DNA of 64,000 bases, from the NCBI RefSeq assembly GCF_019443425.1, contig NZ_CP080382.1:3224001-3288000 (forward strand), given 5' to 3'. The position numbers and the translations under genes are program-made. A model generated the notes under the pieces. That model saw only the letters and a program-made list of their open reading frames with translations, ran no database searches and was not told the origin of the DNA. The stretch is from Arthrobacter sp. PAMC25284 (lineage in GTDB: Bacteria; Actinomycetota; Actinomycetes; Actinomycetales; Micrococcaceae). Positions 25,537 to 33,827 of this stretch are shown here, one piece after another. Each line of letters starts with the position of its first letter. The first letter of the stretch is position 1.

Positions 25537-25562
25537 CGTGGTTGATCAGTATGCTTAGCGTT

Positions 25563-25628
25563 ATGAGTGCGCGAGGATTGCCGCCAGCCAGCCAGGTTCC
25601 TGCCCGACGGGCGGGGGCCCGGCCGTGA
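25563..25628 (+). CDS. Possible 21-codon ORF upstream of topoisomerase
   Basis: ATG 25563 opens a short frame (MSARGLPPASQVPARRAGARP) whose stop overlaps the topoisomerase GTG start in a GTGA. The overlap would suit translational coupling, but no ribosome-binding site stands out and composition alone could produce it. Confidence 0.25.
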   Translation: MSARGLPPASQVPARRAGARP

Positions 25629-26614
25629 GGCTGCGGCGCAGCAACGCCTCGGGGCGGGGCTACCGCCGGCTTCCGGCCGGCACGGGGTTCAGCTACAAAG
25701 ACCTGGACGGATCCACCCTGCCCGCAGGCACCGTGCGGGACCGGCTGGAAAGCCTCGGGATCCCGCCGGCCTGGACGGACGTCTGGATCGCCCCCTTCGA
25801 CAACGGGCACATCCAGGCGACCGGGGTCGACGCCGTCGGCCGGCGCCAGTACATCTACCACCCCGCCTGGCGCGAGCGGAAGGACCGGCTCAAGTTTGAC
25901 CGGTCAATGCAGCTCGCCGAGACGCTGCCCACGGCGCGGCGCCTCGTCACGCTCGACCTCCGCTCCGACGGATTGTCCCGGGAACGCATCCTCGCCGCGG
26001 CGTTCCGGATGCTGGACAGCGGATCCCTGCGGGTCGGATCCGAACGGTACACCAACGAAAACGGCAGCCATGGCCTCTCCACCCTGCTCTGCGCGCACGT
26101 TGCCGTGCGTAAAGATGACCTGCTGCTCAGCTTCCCCGCCAAGAGCGGCAAAACCTGGGACTCGCGGATCTCCGACGCCGACCTCGCCGCCGTCGTTCGC
26201 CAACTCAAGCGCCGCGGCGGAAACGCCCGGCTCCTCGCCTACAAGGAAGGCCGGAACTGGCGCCCGGTGGTCAGTTCCGACATCAACGACTACGTCAAAG
26301 AGCGCACGGGCGCGGACTTCACGGCCAAGGATTTCCGGACACTCCGGGGCACGGTGGCGGCGGCGGTCCGCCTGGCGCAGGACGGTCCGCAGCCGAAAGT
26401 CTCGGCGCGGAAGTCGGCCATCAGCCGGGCCATGCAGGATGCTGCGGCCGTGCTGGGCAATACGCCGTCGATCGCCCGCAAGAGCTATGTGGACCCCCGG
26501 CTCCTGGACCACTTCGCCGCGGGCGAAACGATTGATCCGAAGCGTCTGGGCTCCGCCGAAGCCGAGGTCCGGGCGCTGCTGTACCGCGACGGGGACGTCG
26601 TCCCGTTTCAGTGA
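25625..26614 (+). CDS. DNA topoisomerase IB
   Basis: Poxvirus-type bacterial topoisomerase IB that relaxes supercoils via a 3'-phosphotyrosyl intermediate. 329 residues. The N-terminal domain runs from GRGFSY-like GTGFSYKDLDG through VWIAPFDNGHIQATGVDAVGRRQYIYHPAWRERKD; the catalytic domain has RILAAAFRMLD, GSERYTNENGSHGLSTLL, KDFRTLRGTVAAA and the nucleophile Tyr288 in ARKSYVDPRLLDHF. Usually monocistronic and chromosomal in actinobacteria. GTG start overlaps a doubtful 21-codon ORF. Confidence 0.92.
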   Translation: MRLRRSNASGRGYRRLPAGTGFSYKDLDGSTLPAGTVRDRLESLGIPPAWTDVWIAPFDNGHIQATGVDAVGRRQYIYHPAWRERKDRLKFDRSMQLAETLPTARRLVTLDLRSDGLSRERILAAAFRMLDSGSLRVGSERYTNENGSHGLSTLLCAHVAVRKDDLLLSFPAKSGKTWDSRISDADLAAVVRQLKRRGGNARLLAYKEGRNWRPVVSSDINDYVKERTGADFTAKDFRTLRGTVAAAVRLAQDGPQPKVSARKSAISRAMQDAAAVLGNTPSIARKSYVDPRLLDHFAAGETIDPKRLGSAEAEVRALLYRDGDVVPFQ

Positions 26615-26632
26615 ATCGCCCCGGAAGGCCGG

Positions 26633-27460
26633 TTACATCCGCCCGAACCGGGCACGGACGAGGGCGAAGAGACCGTAAGCGATGAACCCCGCGCCGATGG
26701 CCAGCAGCAGGATTACTCCGTAGGGCTGCTGGAGGAGGGCCTTGAGGCTTCCGTCCAGGCCCGTTGACGAGCCGGGATCGTTGGTCACAGCAGCCACGAC
26801 GAACAGGAGGCCCGTCAGGATCAGCGCTACGCCCTTGGCCGCATGGCCGGCGACGCCCAGCGCGCTGACGAGCTTGCCCCGGTGGGTGCCCTCAAAACGG
26901 TGCAGCTCCTCTTTGAACTTCTTCCCCAGCCCCTTGACGATGAAATACACGCCGATTCCGATGATGGTTCCGCCGAGGCCAAAAAGGACCGGCAGGCCGA
27001 GCGGGCTCTGCACCAGGGCCCGGCTGAAGTCGCGGGTGGAATCACCCGAATCCCCGCCCTGCCCCAGCGCGAATGCGGCGAAACTCAGCCCGACGCTGCC
27101 GTAGGCAATACTCAGGAAGCCGGACGAGACAAGCTTGCCCAGCCGTTCGCCGCGGGGCAGGTGACGGGCCCGCAGGGTTGCTTCGCTCAGTTGCCACAGG
27201 GCCAATCCTGCGCAGCCGATAAACCCGGCCCACATCAGCACCGGACCCCACGCATTGGCCGCAAGCTGCGCGATTGCACCACTTGGCTCCGCTTCGCCGG
27301 GGGAGCCAAAGGCCACGGCGATCGCAATGGCGCCGATGACGATGTGGAGCACCGCCATCACCGCAAACCCTGAACGCGCGACGACGGCGAGCACTGTGCT
27401 GTTCGACGCCGCCTCGGCAGCGTCGACTGCCTCGTCGATGGTCGCGTCGTCCCCCGGCAT
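26633..27460 (-). CDS. DUF1206 membrane protein
   Basis: 275 residues with about six transmembrane helices in three similar pairs, each opening with a small-residue pattern (RSGFAVMAVLHIVIGAIA, SSGFLSIAYGSVGLSFAA, VAGHAAKGVALILTGLLF). This triple arrangement identifies DUF1206, a family of unknown function common in Gram-positive bacteria. The cytoplasmic linker GKKFKEELHRFEGTHRG is also typical. It is convergent with topoisomerase IB, 18 bases apart, and 20 bases downstream of a small hypothetical gene. Confidence 0.85.
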   Translation of the reverse strand: MPGDDATIDEAVDAAEAASNSTVLAVVARSGFAVMAVLHIVIGAIAIAVAFGSPGEAEPSGAIAQLAANAWGPVLMWAGFIGCAGLALWQLSEATLRARHLPRGERLGKLVSSGFLSIAYGSVGLSFAAFALGQGGDSGDSTRDFSRALVQSPLGLPVLFGLGGTIIGIGVYFIVKGLGKKFKEELHRFEGTHRGKLVSALGVAGHAAKGVALILTGLLFVVAAVTNDPGSSTGLDGSLKALLQQPYGVILLLAIGAGFIAYGLFALVRARFGRM

Positions 27461-27480
27461 CGTGGCCGTGCTCCGCCCGC

Positions 27481-27771
27481 TCAGCCGTTCATGGGGCCTT
27501 CGGCGTTGATCGCCCCGGCGCCGTCACCCACCAGTGTCACAGTGCAGCGCACGATCAGACCGCCGGGGGCGGCGGAGTCGTTGATCAGGGCCTCACCCTG
27601 GTCCAGGACGGCGTACGTTTCGGTTCCGGCTTCCACGCCGAAGCCCCGCGACGCGGCGTCCTGCCTGGCGTTTTCCAGGGCCGAGGCCCGCAATTTATCC
27701 AGGTAGCCGGGCTCATCCGAGCTTGCGGGATCGCCAAAGGCCCAGCCGAAGAGTTCTCCAGTTTCTTCCAT
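27481..27771 (-). CDS. Hypothetical protein, 96 residues
   Basis: Small soluble protein starting MEETGELFGWAFGDP and ending INAEGPMNG. It has an amphipathic helix (LRASALENARQDAASRGF) followed by beta-strand-like stretches (ETYAVLDQGEALIN, GGLIVRCTVTLVGD). No family recognised. It is directly upstream of and probably cotranscribed with the DUF1206 gene. Codon use looks like its neighbours. Confidence 0.6.
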   Translation of the reverse strand: MEETGELFGWAFGDPASSDEPGYLDKLRASALENARQDAASRGFGVEAGTETYAVLDQGEALINDSAAPGGLIVRCTVTLVGDGAGAINAEGPMNG

Positions 27772-27836
27772 GCCGACGATCCTACGCGGACGTCCCTCGG
27801 GTCAGCCACGGTGCGGCCCGACTATCAACCTTTTGC

Positions 27837-27853
27837 TAAGTGTGCTTACCATA
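27837..27853 (+). promoter_or_regulatory. Dyad and -10-like box upstream of small membrane protein gene
   Basis: TAAG (27837-27840), TGTG, CTTA (27845-27848) form a short dyad next to TACCAT (27847-27852), within an AT-rich patch following CTATCAACCTTTTGC. It probably marks the promoter of the gene at 27954. Confidence 0.35.
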
Positions 27854-27953
27854 GCCCTGTAACGGTCCGTGTGTGGATCCGTCCACCGTGGCGGGAACTC
27901 CACCTTGGGCCGTCCCGGTTCAGGCTTCGACTACAGACGATAGGACACTCACG

Positions 27954-28490
27954 ATGTCAGGAAATCTTATTGCCCGATCGATTCACGACTTGACGGCTGG
28001 CGCCTGGTTCGGCGGTTCGCTGATGGGCGCCATTGGGCTAAACGGTGCGACCGCGGAGGCCAAGGCCCCGGCCGAGCGCACCCGGCTGTCCAGCCTGGGC
28101 TGGAAGAAATGGGCCCCTGTCCAGACGGCAGCGTTTGGACTGCACTTCCTCTCCGGGCTGGCCGTCATTGCCGAAAACAAGGGCCGGATGGCCAAGCAGG
28201 ACGGCGTGACCCGGCTGACGGTCGCAAAATCGATCGTGACCCTTGCCGGCGCCGCCGTCTCCCTGTACGCGGGACTGCAGGGCGCCAAGGTGGAGAAGCT
28301 CTCAGATGAGGGCGCAGAAGGCGCCACCGAGCCCAGGGCCGGCGCCTCAGAGGAGCTGAAGTCCGCGCAGCAGCAGTTGAAGCTGCTGCAGTGGGCCATC
28401 CCGGCGCTCTCCGGCGTAGTGATCGTCCTCGGTGCCAAGCACGGTGAAATGCAGCGGCCCAAGAATGTTCTGACGGGCCTGGCGCGCTAG
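27954..28490 (+). CDS. Hypothetical small membrane protein
   Basis: 178 residues. The start MSGNLIARSIHDLTAGAWFGGSLMGAIGLNGAT is followed by a hydrophobic segment (TAAFGLHFLSGLAVIA), a second (TLAGAAVSLYAGLQ), a polar stretch rich in Glu/Ala/Gln (EKLSDEGAEGATEPRAGASEEL) and a third helix (WAIPALSGVVIVLGA). I chose ATG 27954 because upstream in-frame sequence has no helix or plausible start and carries promoter-like boxes. Family not recognised with certainty; a DoxX-like or DUF fold is possible. Convergent with the GntR gene. Confidence 0.65.
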   Translation: MSGNLIARSIHDLTAGAWFGGSLMGAIGLNGATAEAKAPAERTRLSSLGWKKWAPVQTAAFGLHFLSGLAVIAENKGRMAKQDGVTRLTVAKSIVTLAGAAVSLYAGLQGAKVEKLSDEGAEGATEPRAGASEELKSAQQQLKLLQWAIPALSGVVIVLGAKHGEMQRPKNVLTGLAR

Positions 28491-28520
28491 TTCGCCTAAC
28501 GAGTCTGCGTAGCTTCACAG

Positions 28521-28564
28521 GAAGGCCTCCGGCCGGGAACGAGAGTTCCGGGTCGGGGGCCTTC
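28521..28564. terminator. Bidirectional terminator between convergent genes
   Basis: Arms 28521-28540 (GAAGGCCTCCGGCCGGGAAC) and 28545-28564 with three imperfect positions and a GAGA loop. It separates the membrane protein gene (ends 28490) and the GntR gene (ends 28573). Confidence 0.65.
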
Positions 28565-28572
28565 GGTGTTCG

Positions 28573-29253
28573 CTAGCCCCTAAGCCACTCGGCGCAGGAG
28601 TTCAGGTTCCGGTTGACGCTCTCGACGGCGGCGGCCTCGTCGTGTGCCTCGATGGCGTCCGCGAGCTCGCCGTGACCGGCCTGCTGCAGCCCGTCGAAGC
28701 GGCCGCGGCGCCGCTGGCGGAGAAGATCCTGGATGAAAACGCCGCCGAAACTTTCGTACAGTTCATGCAGCAGCGGATTGCACGAAGCCTCCGCCACCCG
28801 TGCATGGAAGTCCCAGTCGGCTTGGGCCCACGCGGTGTAGTCCCCGGCCAGCCAGGCGTCGCGGCGGGCGGCGATGAATCCATGGAGCGCGGCAACGTCC
28901 GCGGCCGTGGCGTGGCGGGCCGCCAGCCGGGCCGCCTGGGTGTCCAACCCAACGCGCACCTCGAGAATATGCTCTTCGGTGTGGTCCCGGTACAGGCGGC
29001 GGGCAACGCCAGAGATTTCACTGATGGCCCGGACGTAGGTGCCGTCCCCGCGGCGGACCTCCAGCATGCCGCTGTGCGCGAGCGCCTTCACCGCCTCGCG
29101 GAGGGTTCCGCGTGAAACGCCCAGAGCGGTCATCAGTTCCGGTTCGGCGGGGATCCGTTGCTGCAGCGGCCATTCGCCGGAGTGGATCAGTTCCCGCAGT
29201 TTGGCGGTCACCTCCACGGCCAGGGGCGGGCGGTGGGAGCTGCTGAGCGTCAT
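28573..29253 (-). CDS. GntR-family regulator, FadR subgroup
   Basis: 226-residue transcription factor. The N-terminal winged helix (AVEVTAKLRELIHSGEWPLQ, then IPAEPELMTALGVSRGTLREAVKALAHSGMLEVRRGDGTYV) covers residues 12-75; the C-terminal helical FCD domain (EVRVGLDTQAARLAARHAT, DWDFHARVAEASCNPLLHELY) probably binds a carboxylate effector through its conserved Asp and His residues. The start is ATG 29251-29253, which overlaps the MFS stop (ATGA); the open frame extends upstream without a likely start. It probably regulates its own MFS transporter operon. Confidence 0.88.
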   Translation of the reverse strand: MTLSSSHRPPLAVEVTAKLRELIHSGEWPLQQRIPAEPELMTALGVSRGTLREAVKALAHSGMLEVRRGDGTYVRAISEISGVARRLYRDHTEEHILEVRVGLDTQAARLAARHATAADVAALHGFIAARRDAWLAGDYTAWAQADWDFHARVAEASCNPLLHELYESFGGVFIQDLLRQRRRGRFDGLQQAGHGELADAIEAHDEAAAVESVNRNLNSCAEWLRG

Positions 29254-30509
29254 CGTTCGATCCGTTCGGCGGGAGCCGTTGCCGGCGTGGCCGGGGGGCG
29301 GGCGGTGAGCAGATGGCCGACGGCAACCTGCGCCACGGCGACGGCGAGCAGCAGGGCCAGCGGCAGCGTCCATGACCCTGTGGCGCTGTGCAGCAGCCCC
29401 ATCCCGAACGGGCCCGCCGTCGCCAGCAGGTAGCCCGCCGACTGGGCCACGGTGGACAGTGCGGTGGTTTCCGCCGTCGTGCGGCCGCTGCGGCTGATCA
29501 TCACCATGACGAGCGGGAAGATGCCGAGGCCGAAGCCGAGCAGCACTGCGGTCAGCGGTGTCCAGTCCAGCGGGAGGACCAGCAGCGAGAGGACTCCGAG
29601 CGCCATGGTCACTGTGGCCAGGTAGAACGCCGGGCGCAGCATCCGCGGGCGTGACCCGATGGCGATCAGCACCATACCGGCCGGGACCGAGACGAGCTGC
29701 ATGAGGCCAAACATCAGGCCGCCCTCAGTGGCGGAGAGGCCCCTGGTGGTCAGCATAAAGGGATACCAGCTGAGGATCGAGTAGGCCAGCAGGGCCTGCA
29801 CCGTGAAGCCGAGCGTGATGAGCGCCCCGGCGCGGGTCCGCAGCAGGGGCCAGGCGGGGATCCGGCCGGCCTTGACCGCGGGCGCGTTGCGGTGGGCGTG
29901 TACGGCGATCGGCAGGAAGCCAAGGCAGGCGGACAGGGCGAGCAGACCGATCGCACCCACCCCGGCGGACGGCGAGCCCAATTCCCGGGCCACGGGCACG
30001 ATCAGCACGGCGGTCATCGTGGCCCCCGTGGTCATGGTCACCGTATAAAGGGACGTCATCAGGGAAGTCTTGTCGGCGAAATGCACGCGGATGAAGGACG
30101 GCATGGCCACATTGCAGACCGCCAGCCCGGACATGCCCAGTACAGTACCCGCGAGCAGCATTCCGGTCGAAGGGATGCCCCGGAGCAGGAGTCCGGCCGC
30201 GAGCAGCATCAGCGAGAGCAGAATGGCTTTTTCCAGTCCGAGGCGCCGCGTGAGCCAGGACGTGGCCGCGCCGGCCACTGCAAAGCACAGCGTGGGAATG
30301 GATGGAATGATGGCGGCGACCAGCGGACCGTACCCCAGGACCTGCTGGAGGTCGTGGAGGAGGGCCGCGGCCCCGGTGATCCCGGCGCGCAGGTTAAGTC
30401 CGATCAGCACAATCGCCACCACCCCGGCCACGGCGACGCCGCGGGGTCGCGGCCGTCCGGAAACGGACGCCGGTGCGGGAGGGGCAGATGATGCCGTGCT
30501 GGTAGCCAT
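29250..30509 (-). CDS. MFS transporter, CynX/NimT type
   Basis: 419-residue major facilitator protein with twelve predicted helices. The N-terminal LIGLNLRAGITGAAALLHDLQQVLGYGP and the phrase GLAVCNVAMPSFIRVHFADKTSLMTSLYT are characteristic of the cyanate/nitroimidazole permease-like group. Basic loops follow helices 2 and 8 (TRRLGLEKA; IGSRPRMLRP). Substrate unknown. It is cotranscribed with the downstream GntR regulator (4-base overlap). Confidence 0.85.
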   Translation of the reverse strand: MATSTASSAPPAPASVSGRPRPRGVAVAGVVAIVLIGLNLRAGITGAAALLHDLQQVLGYGPLVAAIIPSIPTLCFAVAGAATSWLTRRLGLEKAILLSLMLLAAGLLLRGIPSTGMLLAGTVLGMSGLAVCNVAMPSFIRVHFADKTSLMTSLYTVTMTTGATMTAVLIVPVARELGSPSAGVGAIGLLALSACLGFLPIAVHAHRNAPAVKAGRIPAWPLLRTRAGALITLGFTVQALLAYSILSWYPFMLTTRGLSATEGGLMFGLMQLVSVPAGMVLIAIGSRPRMLRPAFYLATVTMALGVLSLLVLPLDWTPLTAVLLGFGLGIFPLVMVMISRSGRTTAETTALSTVAQSAGYLLATAGPFGMGLLHSATGSWTLPLALLLAVAVAQVAVGHLLTARPPATPATAPAERIER

Positions 30510-30576
30510 CCCTAAAGGTTAGACGTTTGATGTTTACCCGCAAGGGTTTGGTGACGTATCTCGCATCCCAACCACA

Positions 30577-30665
30577 ACCAGCCAAACCACGACGCTTGGT
30601 CACTTCCCGACCGTTCCAGGCAGGATGATGGGCCGGAAGTGACTGTGAGGATGGTGGTGGCTGGT
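30577..30665. repeat. Imperfect long palindrome between MFS and PucR-type genes
   Basis: Outer arms ACCAGCCA (30577-30584) and TGGCTGGT (30658-30665), inner arms GTCACTTCC (30599-30607) and GGAAGTGAC (30635-30643). The inner arm resembles the GTCACTTCC words of family A copy 3, but the CGCGGGG outer arm is absent. A direct repeat TGCTTTGCGG follows (about 30674 and 30702). It is downstream of the PucR-type gene, so it could terminate it. Confidence 0.5.
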
Positions 30666-30718
30666 CTGGGGTGGTGCTTTGCGGTGGGGCGTTTGGGTAG
30701 TGCTTTGCGGAGGGGATC

Positions 30719-32162
30719 TCAGCGGGAGCCGCGGGCCCCGAGGCGCTGCACGGCCAGCGCGAGCCAGAGCTGGACCCGGTCCTGCGTCTGGGCCGGGTCG
30801 TAGCCGGTGAGCTCGGTGATCTGCGCCAGCCGGTAGCGGACAGTGTTCCGGTGCAGCGTAAGTTCCTCCGCGACCGCGGCCACCGAACCGTTGTTGTTCA
30901 GGTAGCTCGCCAGCGTCGCCAGGAGCTCGGAACCGTGGGCGTCGTCGAAGGCGCGGAGCGGGTTAAGGGACTCGTTCGCCATATCCACCAGCGGAACATC
31001 TTCGCTCGCCAGCAGCAGCGACGTCAGGCTCAACCTTTCGGGCTCATTGACCGGCAGGCCGTGGCGTGCCGCGTCGCGCGCTTCGAAGTAACTCCAGCGC
31101 AGGCCGTTCGGTTTTGTGTAGGCCCCCGCCAATGCCGATCGTGGCATGGATCCCGGATTCCGCGAAGTGGTCGCTGAGGCCGCGCGCGAGGGCCGCGGCG
31201 CGGCTGCCGTCGTCGGGAATTACGGCGATCAGGTCCTTGCCGACGACGGCACTCACCGCCTTGTCCAAGGCCGGCGGCAGCGAGGCGCTGCACACTTGCT
31301 TGAAGTGGGCCGCGGACTCGGCCAGCAGGACCACGTTCTTGCGTGTGCTGTTGATGCCGACACCCGCAAGCCGCCGGGTCGCTTCACTGGCTTCCAGCGT
31401 CCCGTGGATCACGTCTTCGAAGACCTGCCCGGCCAAGGCGCGTTCGGCCTGGCGTTGTTTGACCATGTTGTTCAGTTCGACGCTGATGAGGTTCTGGGCG
31501 TAGCCCACGATTCCGGTGTCCTCGAACGGCTGCTTCACCCACAGCGTGCACGCGTCGCGGCGGCCGGTCGGAACGGGATAGGACGTCCACGCGTCGGCGG
31601 TCGGCGCCGGGCTGCCGGGCCGGCTGCTATAGAGTTCCGCCGTGAACTGGGTCAGGCTGATCTCGGTGCGCAGCATGGCGCCCAGATGCTTCAGGAGCTC
31701 AGCCAGTCCGCCGCCGGTCAACAAGGCACGGGCCAGGACCTGGTGCCCGGCAATGAGGCGTTCGAGCTTTGCGACGTGGTCGGCGGCCTGGGCTTCGGCC
31801 ACGAGCTTGCCGATGGCGATGAACGGGGTCTCGTAGGGAACCTCCACTACGGGTAATCCCCAGCGGTTGGCTTCGGCGATAAGGGCCGGCGGTACGGCGT
31901 CGTGGGACAACGCGATCCCGAAGCCGATCCCGACGGCTCCTGTCCGTTGGACCTGCCGGACGAAGCGGCGCTGTTCCGCAGCGGATTTGAGCCGGACCCC
32001 GGTGGTCAGCACGAGCTCGCCGCCGCTGAGGAAGCGCTGCGGGTCCTCCTGCTCGGTCACGGCAACCCACATGATGTCCTGGTGCCAGGTGGTCTCGGCC
32101 AGTCCAGCTTTGGTGAGTTTGAGGGACGGGACACCCAGTAATGCGGCAAGCGAAATGGCCAT
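30719..32162 (-). pseudogene. PucR/CdaR-type transcriptional regulator, interrupted by +1 frameshift
   Basis: The N-terminal part (from ATG 32160-32162) is a PucR-type sensory domain: LAALLGVPSLKL, GGELVLTTGVRL, AVGIGFGIALSHDAVPPALIAEANRWGLPVVEVPYETPFIAI. It runs in one frame to GIHATIGIGG. The family then continues in another frame with AYTKPNGLRWSYFEARDAARHG and the C-terminal HTH LHRNTVRYRLAQITELTGYD, ending at 30719. The switch lies at a run of five C on the plus strand (31123-31127); four would restore one protein of about 480 residues. It is divergent from the aldehyde dehydrogenase/gabT operon, which it probably controls. Confidence 0.8.
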
Positions 32163-32344
32163 GGACCAAGGATAGCCGGGTGCTGGACATCCGCACTAAA
32201 GAGACCGGCGTGCGGTGTGCAGCTGCCTATTCCCTGGCATGCCCTGCTGGCATAGGCTCGTGACCAGTGACACGTCCCGTCCGCCTGCGCCCTTAGTATC
32301 CCGCGGCCCCAGGCACGAAACCAGTATGAAAGAGGTTGCACATC
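32163..32344 (+). promoter_or_regulatory. Divergent control region of PucR-type and GABA genes
   Basis: 182 bases between divergent genes. CTGGCAT/CTGGCAT words near 32236 and 32251 form a direct repeat that may be an operator. AGAGG at 32331-32335 is the ribosome-binding site for the GTG at 32345. I could not fix the promoter boxes. Confidence 0.35.
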
Positions 32345-33775
32345 GTGGTTCAGACCTTGCAGAACTTCATCAACGGCGAATTCGTCACCCCGGCCGGCAC
32401 CGGAACGCTGGATATCGTTAATCCCTCCACCGGCGACGTGGTGGCAACGTCGCCGATCTCGGGGCAGGCCGACGTCGACGCCGCCATGACTGCCGCGCAG
32501 GACGCGTTCAAGACCTGGAAGCACGCGACGCCGGGGCAGCGCCAGCTGATGCTGCTTAAGCTCGCCGACGCTGTCGAGGCCAACAGCGACGAGATCGTGG
32601 AAGCCCAGCACCGCAACACCGGCCAGGTCCGGTCCCTGATTGCCGCCGAGGAAGTCGCCGCAGGCGCCGACCAGTTGCGCTTCTTTGCCGGTGCCGCCCG
32701 CATCCTGGAAGGGAAGTCCGCCGGGGAATACTTCGAAGGCCACACCTCCTTCGTCCGGCGTGAACCGATCGGTGTAGTCGCCCAGGTCGCGCCGTGGAAC
32801 TACCCGTTCCTGATGGCCATCTGGAAGATCGGCCCCGCACTCGCCGCAGGCAACACCGTTGTCCTCAAACCTTCGGACACCACCCCGGAATCGACCCTGG
32901 TCCTGGCCCGCCTCGCCGGGGAAATCTTCCCGGCCGGCGTGCTGAACGTGCTGCTGGGCACCGGCGAAACAGGCGCCATGATGGTGGAGCACCCCGTCCC
33001 CGGCATCGTCTCCATCACCGGCTCGGTCCGGGCCGGCATCGCCGTGGCCTCAGGCGCGGCCAAGGGCCTCAAGCGCGCGCACCTCGAACTCGGCGGCAAG
33101 GCTCCTGCCATTGTCTTCGCCGACGCCGACCTCAAAAAGAGCGCCGCCGCCATCGCCGAATTCGCCTTCTTCAACGCCGGCCAGGACTGCACCGCCATCA
33201 CCCGGGTGCTGGTCCAGGACTCGGTGCACGACGACGTCGTGGCGGCCATGGTGGAGCACACCAAGACCCTGCACACCGGCTCGCAGAACGATGAAGACAA
33301 CTACTTCGGCCCGTTGAACAACGTCAACCACTTCAACGCCGTCAGCGCCGTGGTCGAATCCCTGCCGGCCAACTGCCGGATTGAAACAGGCGGACACCGT
33401 GTTGGGGACAAGGGTTTCTTCTTCGAACCGACCATCATCACCGGCGCCAGGCAGAGCGATGACATCGTCCAGAAGGAAACCTTTGGCCCGGTTATCACGG
33501 TGCAGAAGTTCAGCACGGAGGAAGAGGCCGTGGAACTGGCCAACGACGTCGACTACGCCCTCGCCTCAAGCGTCTGGACCACCAACCACGGCGTCGCGAT
33601 GCGGCTCAGCCGCGACCTGGATTTCGGTGCTGTCTGGATCAATACTCACATCCTGCTCACCGCTGAAATGCCGCACGGTGGCTTCAAGCAGTCCGGCTAC
33701 GGCAAGGACCTGTCCATGTACGGCGTCGAAGACTACACCCGCATCAAGCACGTCATGAGTGCGCTGGACGCGTAA
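32345..33775 (+). CDS. Aldehyde dehydrogenase, probably gamma-aminobutyraldehyde/succinate-semialdehyde type
   Basis: NAD(P)-dependent oxidation of an aldehyde to an acid. 476 residues. Substrate channel and cofactor motifs APWNYPFLMAIWKIGPALAAGNTVVLKPSD, general base Glu248 in LELGGKAP and nucleophile Cys282 in NAGQDCTAI are intact. The sequence GFKQSGYGKDLSMYGVEDYTRIKHVM at the C-terminus is typical of gamma-aminobutyraldehyde dehydrogenases (PatD). Start GTG 32345 is preceded by AGAGG. Directly followed by gabT, so the pair probably takes putrescine-derived aldehydes or GABA onward. Substrate is inference. Confidence 0.88.
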   Translation: MVQTLQNFINGEFVTPAGTGTLDIVNPSTGDVVATSPISGQADVDAAMTAAQDAFKTWKHATPGQRQLMLLKLADAVEANSDEIVEAQHRNTGQVRSLIAAEEVAAGADQLRFFAGAARILEGKSAGEYFEGHTSFVRREPIGVVAQVAPWNYPFLMAIWKIGPALAAGNTVVLKPSDTTPESTLVLARLAGEIFPAGVLNVLLGTGETGAMMVEHPVPGIVSITGSVRAGIAVASGAAKGLKRAHLELGGKAPAIVFADADLKKSAAAIAEFAFFNAGQDCTAITRVLVQDSVHDDVVAAMVEHTKTLHTGSQNDEDNYFGPLNNVNHFNAVSAVVESLPANCRIETGGHRVGDKGFFFEPTIITGARQSDDIVQKETFGPVITVQKFSTEEEAVELANDVDYALASSVWTTNHGVAMRLSRDLDFGAVWINTHILLTAEMPHGGFKQSGYGKDLSMYGVEDYTRIKHVMSALDA

Positions 33776-33827
33776 CGCACCCCGCACAGCGCTGACGCAG
33801 AACACGTACGTACTAGAAAGGCCCCTC

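Noticed and set aside
32324..32421. Small ORF from ATG 32324 over the aldehyde dehydrogenase start
   Set aside because: It overlaps the conserved N-terminus of the dehydrogenase in another frame and has no family resemblance.
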